Below are positions 1 to 7,660 of a stretch of DNA of 28,480 bases, piece after piece. This DNA is from Phycisphaerae bacterium (GTDB taxonomy: Bacteria > Chloroflexota > Anaerolineae > 4572-78 > J111). Position numbers and translations under genes: made by a program. Location: assembly GCA_028285035.1 (NCBI GenBank), contig JANQQF010000098.1, forward strand, positions 1 through 28,480. Reading direction: 5' to 3'. Below the pieces are notes generated by a model. That model worked only from the letters and a program-made list of their open reading frames with translations. It was not told the origin of the DNA and made no database searches. Position 1 is the first letter of the stretch. Each line of letters opens with the position of its first letter.

Positions 1-93
1 GCGCTCCCGCAGTTGCCTTCGGCTAGTGGTTCGTCGGATCCACGCCCACAGGAGCCTTTCACTCCCTAGTTGTCGCCCCTGCCGGGCGTACAC
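1..93 (-). mobile_element. 5' end of a group IIC-like intron (cut by window edge)
   Basis: Read on the minus strand from position 93, the RNA begins GUGUACGCCCGGCAGGGGCG, which resembles the GUGYGCCCGGC... start of bacterial class C group II introns. It folds as expected for the start of domain I: a CGCCC/GGGCG hairpin, a GGAG-UGAAAG-CUCC hairpin, then a GUGG...CCAC stem followed by UAGCCGAAGGCAA, close to the UAGCC...GGCAA segment of known IIC introns. The element starts directly after the T-run of a terminator hairpin (95-124), the usual insertion site of IIC introns. Only 93 nt are inside the window, so the maturase and domains V/VI cannot be seen. The family match is from memory and by eye. 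Confidence 0.75.
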
Positions 94-94
94 A

Positions 95-124
95 AAAAAA
101 CGCTGCGAGAATGCAGCGTTTTTT
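95..124 (-). terminator. Rho-independent terminator of the LysM gene and intron insertion site
   Basis: A perfect 12-bp inverted repeat (95-106 and 113-124, core CGCTGC/GCAGCG) has a 6-nt loop and A/T runs on both sides, so it could act in both directions. On the minus strand it lies 25 nt after the LysM stop codon and ends in seven T residues that abut the GTG start of the intron-like element. Confidence 0.9.
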
Positions 125-149
125 GATTTATCAGTTTTGGTGAGTTTAC

Positions 150-1166
150 TTACGGAATAATCAACACCTGACCTGCTTGAATATCATCGGGGTTCAGTAA
201 GCCATTGGCAGCGACCAAAACCTGCATTGATACGCCGTACCGCTGAGAGATAAAGAAAAGCGTTTCACCCGCAGATACCGTGTGAGACAGGCCATTGCCT
301 GGCGCAGGGGCGGCAAAGGTTTGATCTGGGGCCGTGACGATGTGTAGGGTTTGGCCCGGGTAAATGGCGTCAGGATTGATCAGATAATTTGCTGCGGCCA
401 AAGCTTCAACAGTTGTGCCGTAGCGAAGGGCGATGCTAAAGAGTGTTTCACCCTCATTAACTATATGTAGCCCGTCCTGTGGAGCGGCCACCGGATTGTA
501 GACGGGTGCGCTGTAGCCATCATAGCCGGGGATCACCAAGTTTTGGCCTTCATAAATTGTTTCGGAGGTCAAGCCATTCGCTTGCATAATTGCTTCAATC
601 GTAGTTCCGTAGGCTTGGCTGAGGGTGAAGAGGGTGTCGCCATAACGCACAGTGTAGTCGCCGCCTGAAATCGGAGCAGCGGGGGCAGCATAGTTACCAA
701 CAGTTTGACTGGCTGGCGGATTCACCGCGATCGGTCCACCACTGGGCAGTTCATCTTCGGTTTTTACACTGACAATAATCGGCTCACCGGAACTGGCCTG
801 TTCAGCAGAGGGGGGCGTAAACACTTCTGGTTGCGCCGCAGCTTCCTCTTCCCCGATATCACTGGTTACGATTTCGCTAGACAAATCAATGGCTTGAGTC
901 GTCGGCAAAGTTTGCTCGTTGGTACCACTGGTATCCAATGAAGAATTCGTTGCGGTAGGCTGAACATTGATCGTTGTCGGGGCAACAACAGAGTCTAAAT
1001 CAGAGGTATCTGCACCAAGCGGGGCCAAGGTGGGGGGCAAACTTTGTTCGGTAGCGGGCTGTGCTTCAACCTGGGCTTGATCTCGTTGTAAAGAGCAACC
1101 ACTCAGTGTTGCTAATGAAATCGCAAAAAATATTCCATATGTATAGAGTTTTGGCGGTTTAGCCAT
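150..1166 (-). CDS. LysM-domain lipoprotein (three LysM repeats)
   Basis: Predicted surface lipoprotein that binds peptidoglycan or another N-acetylglucosamine glycan. The N-terminus has a short hydrophobic segment and a lipobox ending LSGC, with the lipidated Cys at about residue 24. Residues 25-170 are a Ser/Thr/Pro/Ala-rich linker without a recognisable fold. Three LysM modules follow at about 171-213, 234-277 and 295-338, each with the YTV..GDTLF start, the YG(T/V) turn and the GQ.L.I end. There is no catalytic domain, so it probably anchors or scaffolds rather than cuts. A GAGGAG ribosome binding site lies 10 nt before the ATG and a good promoter at 1226-1254. The gene is transcribed alone, ends in a strong terminator, and is divergent from the NYN gene. 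Confidence 0.9.
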   Translation of the reverse strand: MAKPPKLYTYGIFFAISLATLSGCSLQRDQAQVEAQPATEQSLPPTLAPLGADTSDLDSVVAPTTINVQPTATNSSLDTSGTNEQTLPTTQAIDLSSEIVTSDIGEEEAAAQPEVFTPPSAEQASSGEPIIVSVKTEDELPSGGPIAVNPPASQTVGNYAAPAAPISGGDYTVRYGDTLFTLSQAYGTTIEAIMQANGLTSETIYEGQNLVIPGYDGYSAPVYNPVAAPQDGLHIVNEGETLFSIALRYGTTVEALAAANYLINPDAIYPGQTLHIVTAPDQTFAAPAPGNGLSHTVSAGETLFFISQRYGVSMQVLVAANGLLNPDDIQAGQVLIIP

Positions 1167-1225
1167 TGTTATGCATCTCCTCGTCCATAAACACCGTAAC
1201 TAGACATAATACCAAATTACATATC

Positions 1226-1254
1226 AATATATCATCTTTGTAACATTACGTCAA
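1226..1254 (-). promoter_or_regulatory. Sigma-70-type promoter of the LysM lipoprotein gene
   Basis: On the minus strand TTGACG (1249-1254) and TATATT (1226-1231) are separated by exactly 17 nt. Transcription would start near 1219, about 50 nt before the ATG. Confidence 0.65.
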
Positions 1255-1399
1255 GTTAATCTTTGGTCCTAAATATATTCGTCGAATTTTCGAAAATCAG
1301 GACGAACTAGGGGAGATTCGGGGGCATCCTCTCGTCCCACCCCTGTACTTATCCAAATTTTTGGGACGCACTCTTTTAACATTCAGCCCTCTTTTCCCA

Positions 1400-1428
1400 T
1401 TGGCTTCGGTAATTGTCCATGTTATAAT
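1400..1428 (+). promoter_or_regulatory. Promoter giving a possibly leaderless NYN-gene mRNA
   Basis: TTGGCT (1400-1405) and a consensus TATAAT (1423-1428) are 17 nt apart. The expected transcription start, about 7 nt past the -10, coincides with the ATG at 1434. That leaves essentially no 5' leader, and no ribosome binding site precedes the ATG. Confidence 0.65.
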
Positions 1429-1433
1429 GCATT

Positions 1434-1901
1434 ATGCAATGGCTCATAGACGGACATAACCTTATCGGGCAGATGCCAAATCTACGGCTTGATGACCCCA
1501 ACGATGAAGAAAAGTTGTTGGAAGAGCTACGACGATTTCGGGCCAAAAGTGGTGATCAAATCACGGTCGTTTTCGATGCTGGACAGACCTACCAGCCAGG
1601 AACCATGATAAAGCGTGGGGGCATCACCATTCAGTTTGCCCCACACGGGCAAACCGCCGATGCGGTTATCAAACGTCGACTACAGAAGATTAAAAATCCA
1701 CAAGCGACGATAGTGGTCACCTCCGATCGGGCGGTTCAACAGGCGGCCCGTCATGTACAAGTGCGAGCCATCACCGCGCAAGAATTTATTCAAAAGCGGC
1801 TCCATAATCACGCTATGATTGATGGTGATGAGGGGAGTCAAACTGACGTTCGTCTCTCGTCTAACGAGATTGATGAATGGTTGGATATATTTGGGCAGTA
1901 G
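1434..1901 (+). CDS. YacP-like NYN-domain ribonuclease
   Basis: A 155-residue single-domain protein of the NYN/PIN-like nuclease fold, similar to B. subtilis YacP/Rae1. The four acidic positions expected for metal binding are visible: LIDGHN near residue 7, VVFDAG near 48, TADAVIKRRL near 76, and VTSDRAV near 97. The length fits the family. The likely role is metal-dependent RNA cleavage in the cytoplasm; the substrate cannot be read from sequence. The ATG is chosen because the family starts just before the LIDG strand and the promoter leaves no room for a longer protein. A histidine kinase gene begins 3 nt after its stop, so the two are probably co-transcribed. Confidence 0.85.
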   Translation: MQWLIDGHNLIGQMPNLRLDDPNDEEKLLEELRRFRAKSGDQITVVFDAGQTYQPGTMIKRGGITIQFAPHGQTADAVIKRRLQKIKNPQATIVVTSDRAVQQAARHVQVRAITAQEFIQKRLHNHAMIDGDEGSQTDVRLSSNEIDEWLDIFGQ

Positions 1902-1904
1902 ATT

Positions 1905-2975
1905 ATGACCCTTAAAAAAATTACAATTGCTATTCCTGAAGCACTGTTTGAAAAAGGATTGACTGAAGCTGAAGTGCACGGACAAGTCAATCGCTGGTTG
2001 GTCATCTCGCTTTTTCAGCAAGGGAAGATTTCCCCGACAGAAGCCAGCCAGCTGTTGACCACGGATGTTGATGGCTTTTTTGAGATGCTGGATAAACAGG
2101 GCATTTTATACAAAAATGTGCGGGAAAGTCGTCAAGATGTCCCCCGTCTCTCGCCCGTGCTAGCGGAATTAGCTCAGGCAAAAAGCACAATGGCGATGCT
2201 GGAAGAAGATCTGGCGGAAACAAAATATCAGTCGTATCAAATTAATAAACAGCTAAACGAAGCGGATAGCGTACGGAGCGAATTTATTGCGACAGTCAGT
2301 CATGAGTTACGAACGCCGCTAAACTCAATTCTCGGCTTTGCCAAGCTCTTATTAAATCAAAATGTTGGTCCGCTTAATGACATTCAGCAGACTGATCTAT
2401 CTCTCATTTATGATAGTGCCCAACACCTACAAGGTCTGGTCAATGACATTTTAGATTTATCGAAGATTGATGCCGGAAAAATCCGACTAGATAAAGAAAT
2501 GGTGCCTGTTGAAGAAATTATTGTTGGGGTCATTCCCTCAACAATGTTGTTGATTGAAGGTAAGCCCATTGAACTTAAAGAAGATATTGAGCACAATCTG
2601 CCTAAAGTGTATGTAGATCGAGGACGTATCCGTCAAGTGGTGTTGAATCTACTGTCAAACGCTAGCAAGTTTACGGATGCGGGCTGTATCACTTTACGAA
2701 TTAGACAAATTCAGCAGGATGAGACGGCATTCGTCTGCTTCTCTGTGTCAGATACAGGCATAGGCATTGCCGATGAGGATGCAGACAAGGTGTTTGAAGC
2801 CTTCAGACAGATTGATAGTTCCGTGGGGAGACGGGCCGAGGGTACAGGCTTGGGGATGCCAATTAGTCGCAAATTAGTCCGTTTGCATGGCGGTGAGTTA
2901 TGGTTTGAAAGCAAAATCGGACGGGGTAGCACCTTTCATTTCACCATTCCAATCGAGGCTGAACCCGTCGTTTAG
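1905..2975 (+). CDS. Sensor histidine kinase with UPF0175-like N-terminal domain
   Basis: Cytoplasmic histidine kinase without membrane segments. Residues about 20-70 (pattern LFQQGKIS..EASQLL...FFEMLDKQGI) resemble the small helical UPF0175 family, often annotated as antitoxin-like. A coiled linker follows at about 85-125. The HisKA domain has the H-box VSHELRTPLN with the phospho-accepting His at 133. The HATPase domain has N-box NLLSNA, DTGIGI and GTGLGMPI, so it should be active. There is no PAS, GAF or TM sensor, so the input probably enters through the N-terminal domain. It follows the NYN nuclease by 3 nt and precedes a receiver-kinase gene by 42 nt, so the three may form one operon. 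The UPF0175 assignment is by pattern only. Confidence 0.85.
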   Translation: MTLKKITIAIPEALFEKGLTEAEVHGQVNRWLVISLFQQGKISPTEASQLLTTDVDGFFEMLDKQGILYKNVRESRQDVPRLSPVLAELAQAKSTMAMLEEDLAETKYQSYQINKQLNEADSVRSEFIATVSHELRTPLNSILGFAKLLLNQNVGPLNDIQQTDLSLIYDSAQHLQGLVNDILDLSKIDAGKIRLDKEMVPVEEIIVGVIPSTMLLIEGKPIELKEDIEHNLPKVYVDRGRIRQVVLNLLSNASKFTDAGCITLRIRQIQQDETAFVCFSVSDTGIGIADEDADKVFEAFRQIDSSVGRRAEGTGLGMPISRKLVRLHGGELWFESKIGRGSTFHFTIPIEAEPVV

Positions 2976-3017
2976 GTCAAGTTAGGTAGGTTCCTTAGCT
3001 TTGGGAGAGATAAGGAT

Positions 3018-4292
3018 ATGAATAAAAAAATTCTCCATATCGAAGATCATCCAGCAAACCGAATGTTGGTAAAACAGGTTTTAGAGGGAGCTGGGTTTAC
3101 CGTCGTCGAGGCGGTTGATGGATTGAGTGGGATTCAAACAGCACGCACCGAGAAGCCCGATTTGATCTTGATGGATATCAATATTCCAGGTATTGATGGA
3201 CACGAAGCTGCGACCCGTATAAAGAGCCTCCCCGAACTAAGCCAAGTCCCGATTGTTGCCGTAACCGCCCGCGTTATGGCTGGGGATCGCGAACGGACTT
3301 TAGCCGCTGGGTGTGATGGTTATATCGCCAAACCCATTGATGTTGATAAACTCCCTCGTCAGGTTGCCGAATTTTTGGGGGGTATGCGAGAAACGATTAC
3401 CGTTGAGCAGGAAAGTGCCTACCTTAAGGAATATAATGAACGATTGGTCAGCCATCTAGAAGAAAAGGTAGAAGAGTTAACCCGGGCGAATGAAGCTCTC
3501 AAACATACCGATAAAATGAAGTCTCGCTTTATCAGTTTAGCGGCTCACGAACTTCGGACACCTGTGGCTGCTGTACACGGCTACCTTAGCTTACTGACGA
3601 CACCGGGCAGCCCTTTTATTGAGAGTGCGGATGATGGGACCAAACAAATTGTCGAGGGGATGAGTACGGGCGTTGATCGCTTACGCGGATTAATTCAGGA
3701 TATGTTGGATATCACCCGCATTGAGGCAGGCACGTTACAACTTAAATATGCACCCGTCAATTTAGACCAAGTCTTCAAAAAAATTGGAAAAGAATTTACA
3801 GAAGCGATCGAAAAGCGAAGCCAAGTTTTAACCATTGCCGATATTACTCATATTCCGGCCATGTGGCTTGATGGGGAACGAGTGACCCAAATTCTGAGAA
3901 ATTTAGTGGGCAATGCGATTAAATATACACCTGATGAAGGTGAAGTATCGGTCTCCGCTGATTTTATCGACCACACCTACCAGGATGCGCCATCTCCTGT
4001 CGCCACCCAATTTATTAAGATCACTGTGAGTGATGCAGGCGTTGGGATTCCTGCAGATCAACAAGAAAAAATATTTACCAACTTCTATGAGGTCCGTGAG
4101 ATCGAGCATCATAGCACAAGCAAAACGGATTTTATGGGCAGTGGGGCTGGGTTAGGGTTACCGATTGCACGAGGCGTTGCTGAGGCACACGGCGGCTCAT
4201 TGTGGGTAGAAAGTGAAGGATATGATCCCGAAACATACCCTGGCAGTAAATTTCACCTAATTTTGCCAATCGAGACAAACCCACCCCTGTAA
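3018..4292 (+). CDS. Hybrid protein: receiver followed by histidine kinase
   Basis: The receiver domain spans residues about 1-122 and is complete: acidic pair near 9-10, phospho-acceptor D53 in LMDINIPGIDG, T83, and K105 in AKPID. A coiled coil (about 130-168) joins it to a HisKA domain with H-box AAHELRTPVA (His 177) and a HATPase domain with N-box NLVGNAIKYTP, DAGVGIP and GAGLGLPI. The architecture places the receiver before the kinase, so phosphorylation of D53, perhaps by the kinase encoded just upstream, could gate the second kinase. AAGGAT lies at a normal distance before the ATG. No DNA-binding output is encoded nearby on this strand. A terminator follows at 4323-4356. Confidence 0.9.
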   Translation: MNKKILHIEDHPANRMLVKQVLEGAGFTVVEAVDGLSGIQTARTEKPDLILMDINIPGIDGHEAATRIKSLPELSQVPIVAVTARVMAGDRERTLAAGCDGYIAKPIDVDKLPRQVAEFLGGMRETITVEQESAYLKEYNERLVSHLEEKVEELTRANEALKHTDKMKSRFISLAAHELRTPVAAVHGYLSLLTTPGSPFIESADDGTKQIVEGMSTGVDRLRGLIQDMLDITRIEAGTLQLKYAPVNLDQVFKKIGKEFTEAIEKRSQVLTIADITHIPAMWLDGERVTQILRNLVGNAIKYTPDEGEVSVSADFIDHTYQDAPSPVATQFIKITVSDAGVGIPADQQEKIFTNFYEVREIEHHSTSKTDFMGSGAGLGLPIARGVAEAHGGSLWVESEGYDPETYPGSKFHLILPIETNPPL

Positions 4293-4322
4293 CATATTTC
4301 ATAAAAATCATTTTGACAACCG

Positions 4323-4356
4323 ACTCCACCACGCTTATCATGCAGGTGGAGTTTTT
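4323..4356 (+). terminator. Rho-independent terminator after the receiver-kinase gene
   Basis: ACTCCACC (4323-4330) pairs with GGTGGAGT (4345-4352) over a 14-nt loop and is followed by a T-run. It closes the NYN/kinase block that starts at 1434. Confidence 0.85.
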
Positions 4357-4426
4357 GTCATTATGGCAATGAAGGACAAGCCGTTAGCGCAGTAATATAT
4401 TCAAATTGATAGGTGAGGTTGGGCTT

Positions 4427-5149
4427 TTGAGACAGTGGTATGAGCAATTGCCAAAAGAAAAACGGGGTATTTATGGTGTCTTGATTGGTGTTGTTCTTCT
4501 AACGATTCCTTGTTATTGTCTTGGTTTTTTTGTTTTAGTCTCACGCCCGGAACCAGTCCCCCCAACCTCAACGCCTTTACCAGTTGTATCGCCTACCCAA
4601 GCCCCAGTTGATCAAACAGTTGAAGCTACAGTGTCACCTACGCCCGCCACGCCAACAGCTACCTTAGAGCCGACCCCAACTCAATCTTTCCCAGAAACAG
4701 CCACCCCAACCCCACTACCGACCAATACACCGACAGAAACTCATACGCCAGATCCCACCGACTCACCTGAGCCGGATGCAACCTCGACAGACACACCGAC
4801 AGTAACGAGCACCGCAACTGAAACACCAACAGTGACCAGCACGGCGACTGAAACACCAACAGCAACCAATACGCCAAGTCCGACAACAACCAACACATCT
4901 GTACCAACAGATACGCCTACATCAACACCTATACCAACTGAAACACCGACTGCGACACCTGAGCCAACTGAAGAGCCAACTGCGACATCTGAGCCGACTG
5001 AAGAACCGACCGAAGAACCAACTGCGACATCCGAGCCGACTGAGGAACCAACCGAAGAGCCAACAACAGAGCCGACCGAAGAGCCGACTGAGGAACCAAC
5101 GCCGGAACCGACCGAAGAGCCCACCGTCGAGCCAACCGAAGAACCGTAA
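4427..5149 (+). CDS. Membrane-anchored Pro/Thr/Glu-rich repeat protein
   Basis: One membrane segment near the N-terminus (about residues 15-40) is followed by some 200 residues of low-complexity sequence. The first part is TPT/TET repeats; the last roughly 70 residues are acidic EPTEEPT repeats. It is probably an extracytoplasmic, possibly glycosylated stalk with no folded domain. I place the start at TTG 4427, because GAGG (4415-4418) lies 8 nt upstream; the in-frame TTG at 4406 has no clear ribosome binding site. Such proteins are common in Chloroflexota, and no specific function can be assigned. The repeats could also be a polymorphic or assembly-sensitive region. Confidence 0.7.
   Translation: MRQWYEQLPKEKRGIYGVLIGVVLLTIPCYCLGFFVLVSRPEPVPPTSTPLPVVSPTQAPVDQTVEATVSPTPATPTATLEPTPTQSFPETATPTPLPTNTPTETHTPDPTDSPEPDATSTDTPTVTSTATETPTVTSTATETPTATNTPSPTTTNTSVPTDTPTSTPIPTETPTATPEPTEEPTATSEPTEEPTEEPTATSEPTEEPTEEPTTEPTEEPTEEPTPEPTEEPTVEPTEEP
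4560..5145 (+). repeat. Coding low-complexity repeats (TPT, then EPTEEPT)
   Basis: Degenerate ACA/CCA-rich codon repeats encode Thr-Pro units in the first two thirds. From about 4965 the repeat changes to GAGCCGACTGAAGAA-type units encoding Glu-Pro-Thr-Glu-Glu. Unit boundaries vary and codons are mixed, which fits slippage plus selection on the protein. Confidence 0.85.
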
Positions 5150-5543
5150 ATTGAGCGATTTTCTTCATCGATTGACTCCCGAAATTAATAGAAGTATACT
5201 ACGCGCCAATGCCAAATCAGCTACTAGGTTAAATGATTCGCAAAATGTGATGAAATAAAATTTAGAGCTTCGTCCAAATAGACCAAAAATCGAGTAGTTT
5301 TTGGCGAATCATTAATAAGTAAATCAATTTTTAGGCCCCTTTAAATCTGATTTTCATCATTTCCAATCATGATTTTCCAAACTTTCTGCGGTTTACTTAA
5401 AATAACACCAGAGATATTGCCCCGACATAGCAAACTAAACAAAATTGCTTGTTTCAGGAACTATTGTGAAAAGTTTAGAAAGTTATGACTGGGTCAGTAC
5501 GTTATATCTGTGCTACTAGCCACTTAAAAACAAGGATTTTGTT
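5150..5543. other. 394-nt intergenic region with one long imperfect inverted repeat
   Basis: No gene is supported here. The main structure is the inverted repeat at 5232-5313. A weak TATATC near 5505 could serve the following lipoprotein gene, but I see no matching -35. No terminator hairpin with a T-run was found directly after 5149. Confidence 0.5.
5232..5313. repeat. Inverted repeat, possible small mobile remnant or RNA structure
   Basis: AATGATTCGC (5232-5241) matches the reverse complement of GCGAATCATT (5304-5313) perfectly. The pairing extends inward by about four more bases after one single-base bulge. The 82-bp span is AT-rich and non-coding, consistent with a MITE-like remnant or a structured transcript. 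No second copy is seen in the window. Confidence 0.5.
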
Positions 5544-6557
5544 ATGAGGCGTATAATTTTTGTTTTGATCGGACTGCTATTTTGCACTGTCGCCTGTCAA
5601 TCTACTGAGCCAAAGCTACCGGATCCAACCTACACGCCCTATCCAACGTACACGCCTTACCCAACTTACACGCCAGCACCGGCTGCTCAAGCTGTAAACC
5701 AACTACCTTCCGAGGCGATTGAAGACCTAGTTTGGCCGACAGGGGCACGCGATGATGTAATTCCATATGAGGATGCCCAACACTTTTTCGGAGAGACGCT
5801 CACTGTTGAAGGCAGAATTATCAGAACACATAATGCAGGGAGCGTAGTATTCCTAAATTTTGCTCCAGAGGCTGACAGTTTTACAGCCGTGATTTTCCCC
5901 GACGATTGGGAGAAGTTTCCAGCGCCTCCGGAAAATCTGTTTTATGGGCAACTGGTCCGTATTCAGGGTGTTATTGAGGAATATAAGGGGAAGCCAGAAA
6001 TAATCATTCGAGATCCTTGGCAGATTGAAGTGGCGCTAACTTTGGGGCAACCTATTGTTAGTGAATGCAATTGTGCTGAAAGTCCAACTGTATCACCAAC
6101 GGTTGTTGCGAATTTACCAACATCCACGCCAACAAATCCGACCAGCGAACCAGAAATCAGTCCATCACTGACCGTTGAAGAGCAAGCCAGTAGTTTTGAA
6201 CCACCCGCTATTACGACCACAATAACTCCTACATTAGTTGTATCTGAAACAAATGAAGTACAATCCACAATCATATCTTGGGCGGATGCAGCGGCTTATG
6301 TGGGGCAAGAAATAACCGTAGAAGGCAATGTAGTAAATACCTATAATTCAGGAAAAGTTATTTTTCTGAATTTTGCCCAAGATTATCAAACAACATTCAA
6401 GGTGGTTATATTTCCCGATGATTGGCCTCTATTTCCAGAACCACCTGAACAGTATTACCAAAATCAGGCCATTCAGGTGACAGGTCTCATCAAGATGTAT
6501 AACAATGCACCGGAGATCATTGTGGAGTCTCCTGATCAGGTCAAAATTATAAATTGA
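5544..6557 (+). CDS. Lipoprotein with two OB-fold-like domains
   Basis: A signal peptide ends in a lipobox-like TVAC (Cys about 18), so the protein should be surface-anchored. A PTYTPY repeat (about 27-45) forms a short spacer. Two homologous domains follow, at about 72-160 and 245-337, separated by a Pro/Thr/Ser linker. Each has the order VEG.(I/V)(I/V).T.N(A/S)G.V(V/I)FLNF, VIFPDDW..FP.PPE and a final PEI(I/V) strand. This matches the OB-fold nucleic-acid-binding pattern seen in YhcR-type extracellular proteins. The likely role is binding of an extracellular polymer, perhaps DNA; the nearby comEC copy supports DNA but does not prove it. AAGGAT lies 8 nt before the ATG. No nuclease motif is seen. 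Confidence 0.8.
   Translation: MRRIIFVLIGLLFCTVACQSTEPKLPDPTYTPYPTYTPYPTYTPAPAAQAVNQLPSEAIEDLVWPTGARDDVIPYEDAQHFFGETLTVEGRIIRTHNAGSVVFLNFAPEADSFTAVIFPDDWEKFPAPPENLFYGQLVRIQGVIEEYKGKPEIIIRDPWQIEVALTLGQPIVSECNCAESPTVSPTVVANLPTSTPTNPTSEPEISPSLTVEEQASSFEPPAITTTITPTLVVSETNEVQSTIISWADAAAYVGQEITVEGNVVNTYNSGKVIFLNFAQDYQTTFKVVIFPDDWPLFPEPPEQYYQNQAIQVTGLIKMYNNAPEIIVESPDQVKIIN
5625..5678 (+). repeat. Three 18-bp coding repeats (PTYTPY)
   Basis: Three consecutive 18-nt units (5625-5642, 5643-5660, 5661-5678) encode PTYTPY, PTYTPY and PTYTPA, with third-position differences between units. They form the spacer between the lipid anchor and the first OB-like domain. Confidence 0.85.
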
Positions 6558-6596
6558 CGGCCATACTTAAAAGGTCATCTTAAGGTGTAAGTAACT

Positions 6597-7601
6597 GTGT
6601 CATTACCAACCATACTACTCATCGGGGCTGCGGTCAGCATTGCAGCAACCGTTATCTCTATTTTTATCGCATTTAACTCCGAGCGTGAAGCTCGAAGTGC
6701 CATTTTTCCAATCGTTCGTGAGGAAGAAACGTTACGGGCTCGGCGAGCCCGTATTTACATTTTTGGTTGGGCCGCCGTAACTGCAGTATTTCTAGGGGGA
6801 TGGCTTGCCTCACAGCGTATCCTCGCCACTCCAGCAGATACACCTATCACGCAAGAAATCGCAGCTGAACCTTTAGAAGAGGCTGAAGTTGTAGCCTTTT
6901 CAACCGATGAAATTGAAGCAACTTCCGCCCCAACAAATACACCAACTGCCCCGCCACCAACCCCAGTTACCGAAACTCAACCGACAGATACACCTATTCC
7001 ACCCACCAGTACACCGGCTCCTCCTGATACACCAACACCGTCCCCAACAGAAACCTCTCCAACACAAGAAGCAACAGCAACTGAAACACCGATTCCGCCA
7101 ACCGTAGCTCCAACGACAACGCCTGTTCCCCCCACGCCAACAAATGAGCCAGTGCCTACGGACACCCCCGTTATAGAAGAGGCAACAGAAGAACCAACGT
7201 CTGAGCCAGAAAGCGTAGAAGAAAACATAGAAGAGAGCGAAACAACAAGTGAAACCGCTCAGGTAGCAAATCCTGCCCCCAGCCAAGCTGAAATGGGGCC
7301 TATTGAATTTGCCTCTGAAATTACGGAAGATGTTACGGCAGTCGATCCCGGCGACGTTTTCCCATCTGGTATCGAAAGGCTGTATGCTATCTTTCCTTAT
7401 CGAGGCATGGAAAACGGCCTTGATTATAAATTGATTTGGTATCGAGATGATGTTGAGTTGTGGCGGGATGAAGGAGAGTGGGAGTGGGGTCGCCAAGCTC
7501 GCCTATTTAGTTTCTTCTCTGCGCCAAGTGCCGGTCAATATAAGTTGGAACTCCACGTCAATGACTCTATTTTAGCGACCGGTTTTGCTGAAATCCAGTA
7601 A
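6597..7601 (+). CDS. Two-TM protein with Pro/Thr linker and C-terminal beta domain
   Basis: Two membrane segments (about 5-27 and 53-76) enclose a short charged loop. A Thr/Pro/Glu-rich linker follows (about 105-225), then a folded C-terminal domain (about 230-334) with FPSGIERLYAIFPYRGM, a Trp-rich centre (WRDEGEWEWG) and YKLELHVND. I recall the same domain at the ends of other Chloroflexota surface proteins but cannot name a Pfam family. It looks like an Ig-like or beta-sandwich module outside the membrane. The start is GTG 6597, with AAGGTG about 10 nt upstream. It lies between the OB-fold lipoprotein and the comEC copy and is followed by a hairpin at 7632. Confidence 0.75.
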   Translation: MSLPTILLIGAAVSIAATVISIFIAFNSEREARSAIFPIVREEETLRARRARIYIFGWAAVTAVFLGGWLASQRILATPADTPITQEIAAEPLEEAEVVAFSTDEIEATSAPTNTPTAPPPTPVTETQPTDTPIPPTSTPAPPDTPTPSPTETSPTQEATATETPIPPTVAPTTTPVPPTPTNEPVPTDTPVIEEATEEPTSEPESVEENIEESETTSETAQVANPAPSQAEMGPIEFASEITEDVTAVDPGDVFPSGIERLYAIFPYRGMENGLDYKLIWYRDDVELWRDEGEWEWGRQARLFSFFSAPSAGQYKLELHVNDSILATGFAEIQ

Positions 7602-7631
7602 GTAAAATTAGCGTTATCACATTTACTCTGT

Positions 7632-7660
7632 TAAAATCGTTGCGCTATGCAACGATTTTA
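7632..7660 (+). terminator. Perfect 12-bp hairpin, likely terminator, covering the comEC start
   Basis: TAAAATCGTTGC (7632-7643) and GCAACGATTTTA (7649-7660) form a perfect stem with a 5-nt loop and A/T tails. It could terminate the preceding gene in either direction. It also covers the only plausible start codon (TTG 7640) of the truncated comEC, so that gene is either poorly expressed or controlled by the hairpin. Confidence 0.65.

Noticed and set aside
1..93. Left edge as the end of a tmRNA, RNase P RNA or rRNA gene
   Set aside because: No signature of these RNAs fits; the minus-strand GUGUACGCCC start and hairpins fit a group IIC intron better.
4741..5124. Minus-strand open frame rich in VGSS repeats
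   Set aside because: It is the antisense image of the [10 protein letters not shown] coding repeats and has no independent start signals.
4560..5145. Repetitive tract as a possible CRISPR array or satellite
   Set aside because: The repeats are degenerate codon repeats in one open frame with no unique spacers of constant length.
6900..7496. Minus-strand open frame rich in Cys, Trp and Arg
   Set aside because: It mirrors the Thr/Pro linker codons of the plus-strand gene at 6597-7601; the composition is not protein-like.
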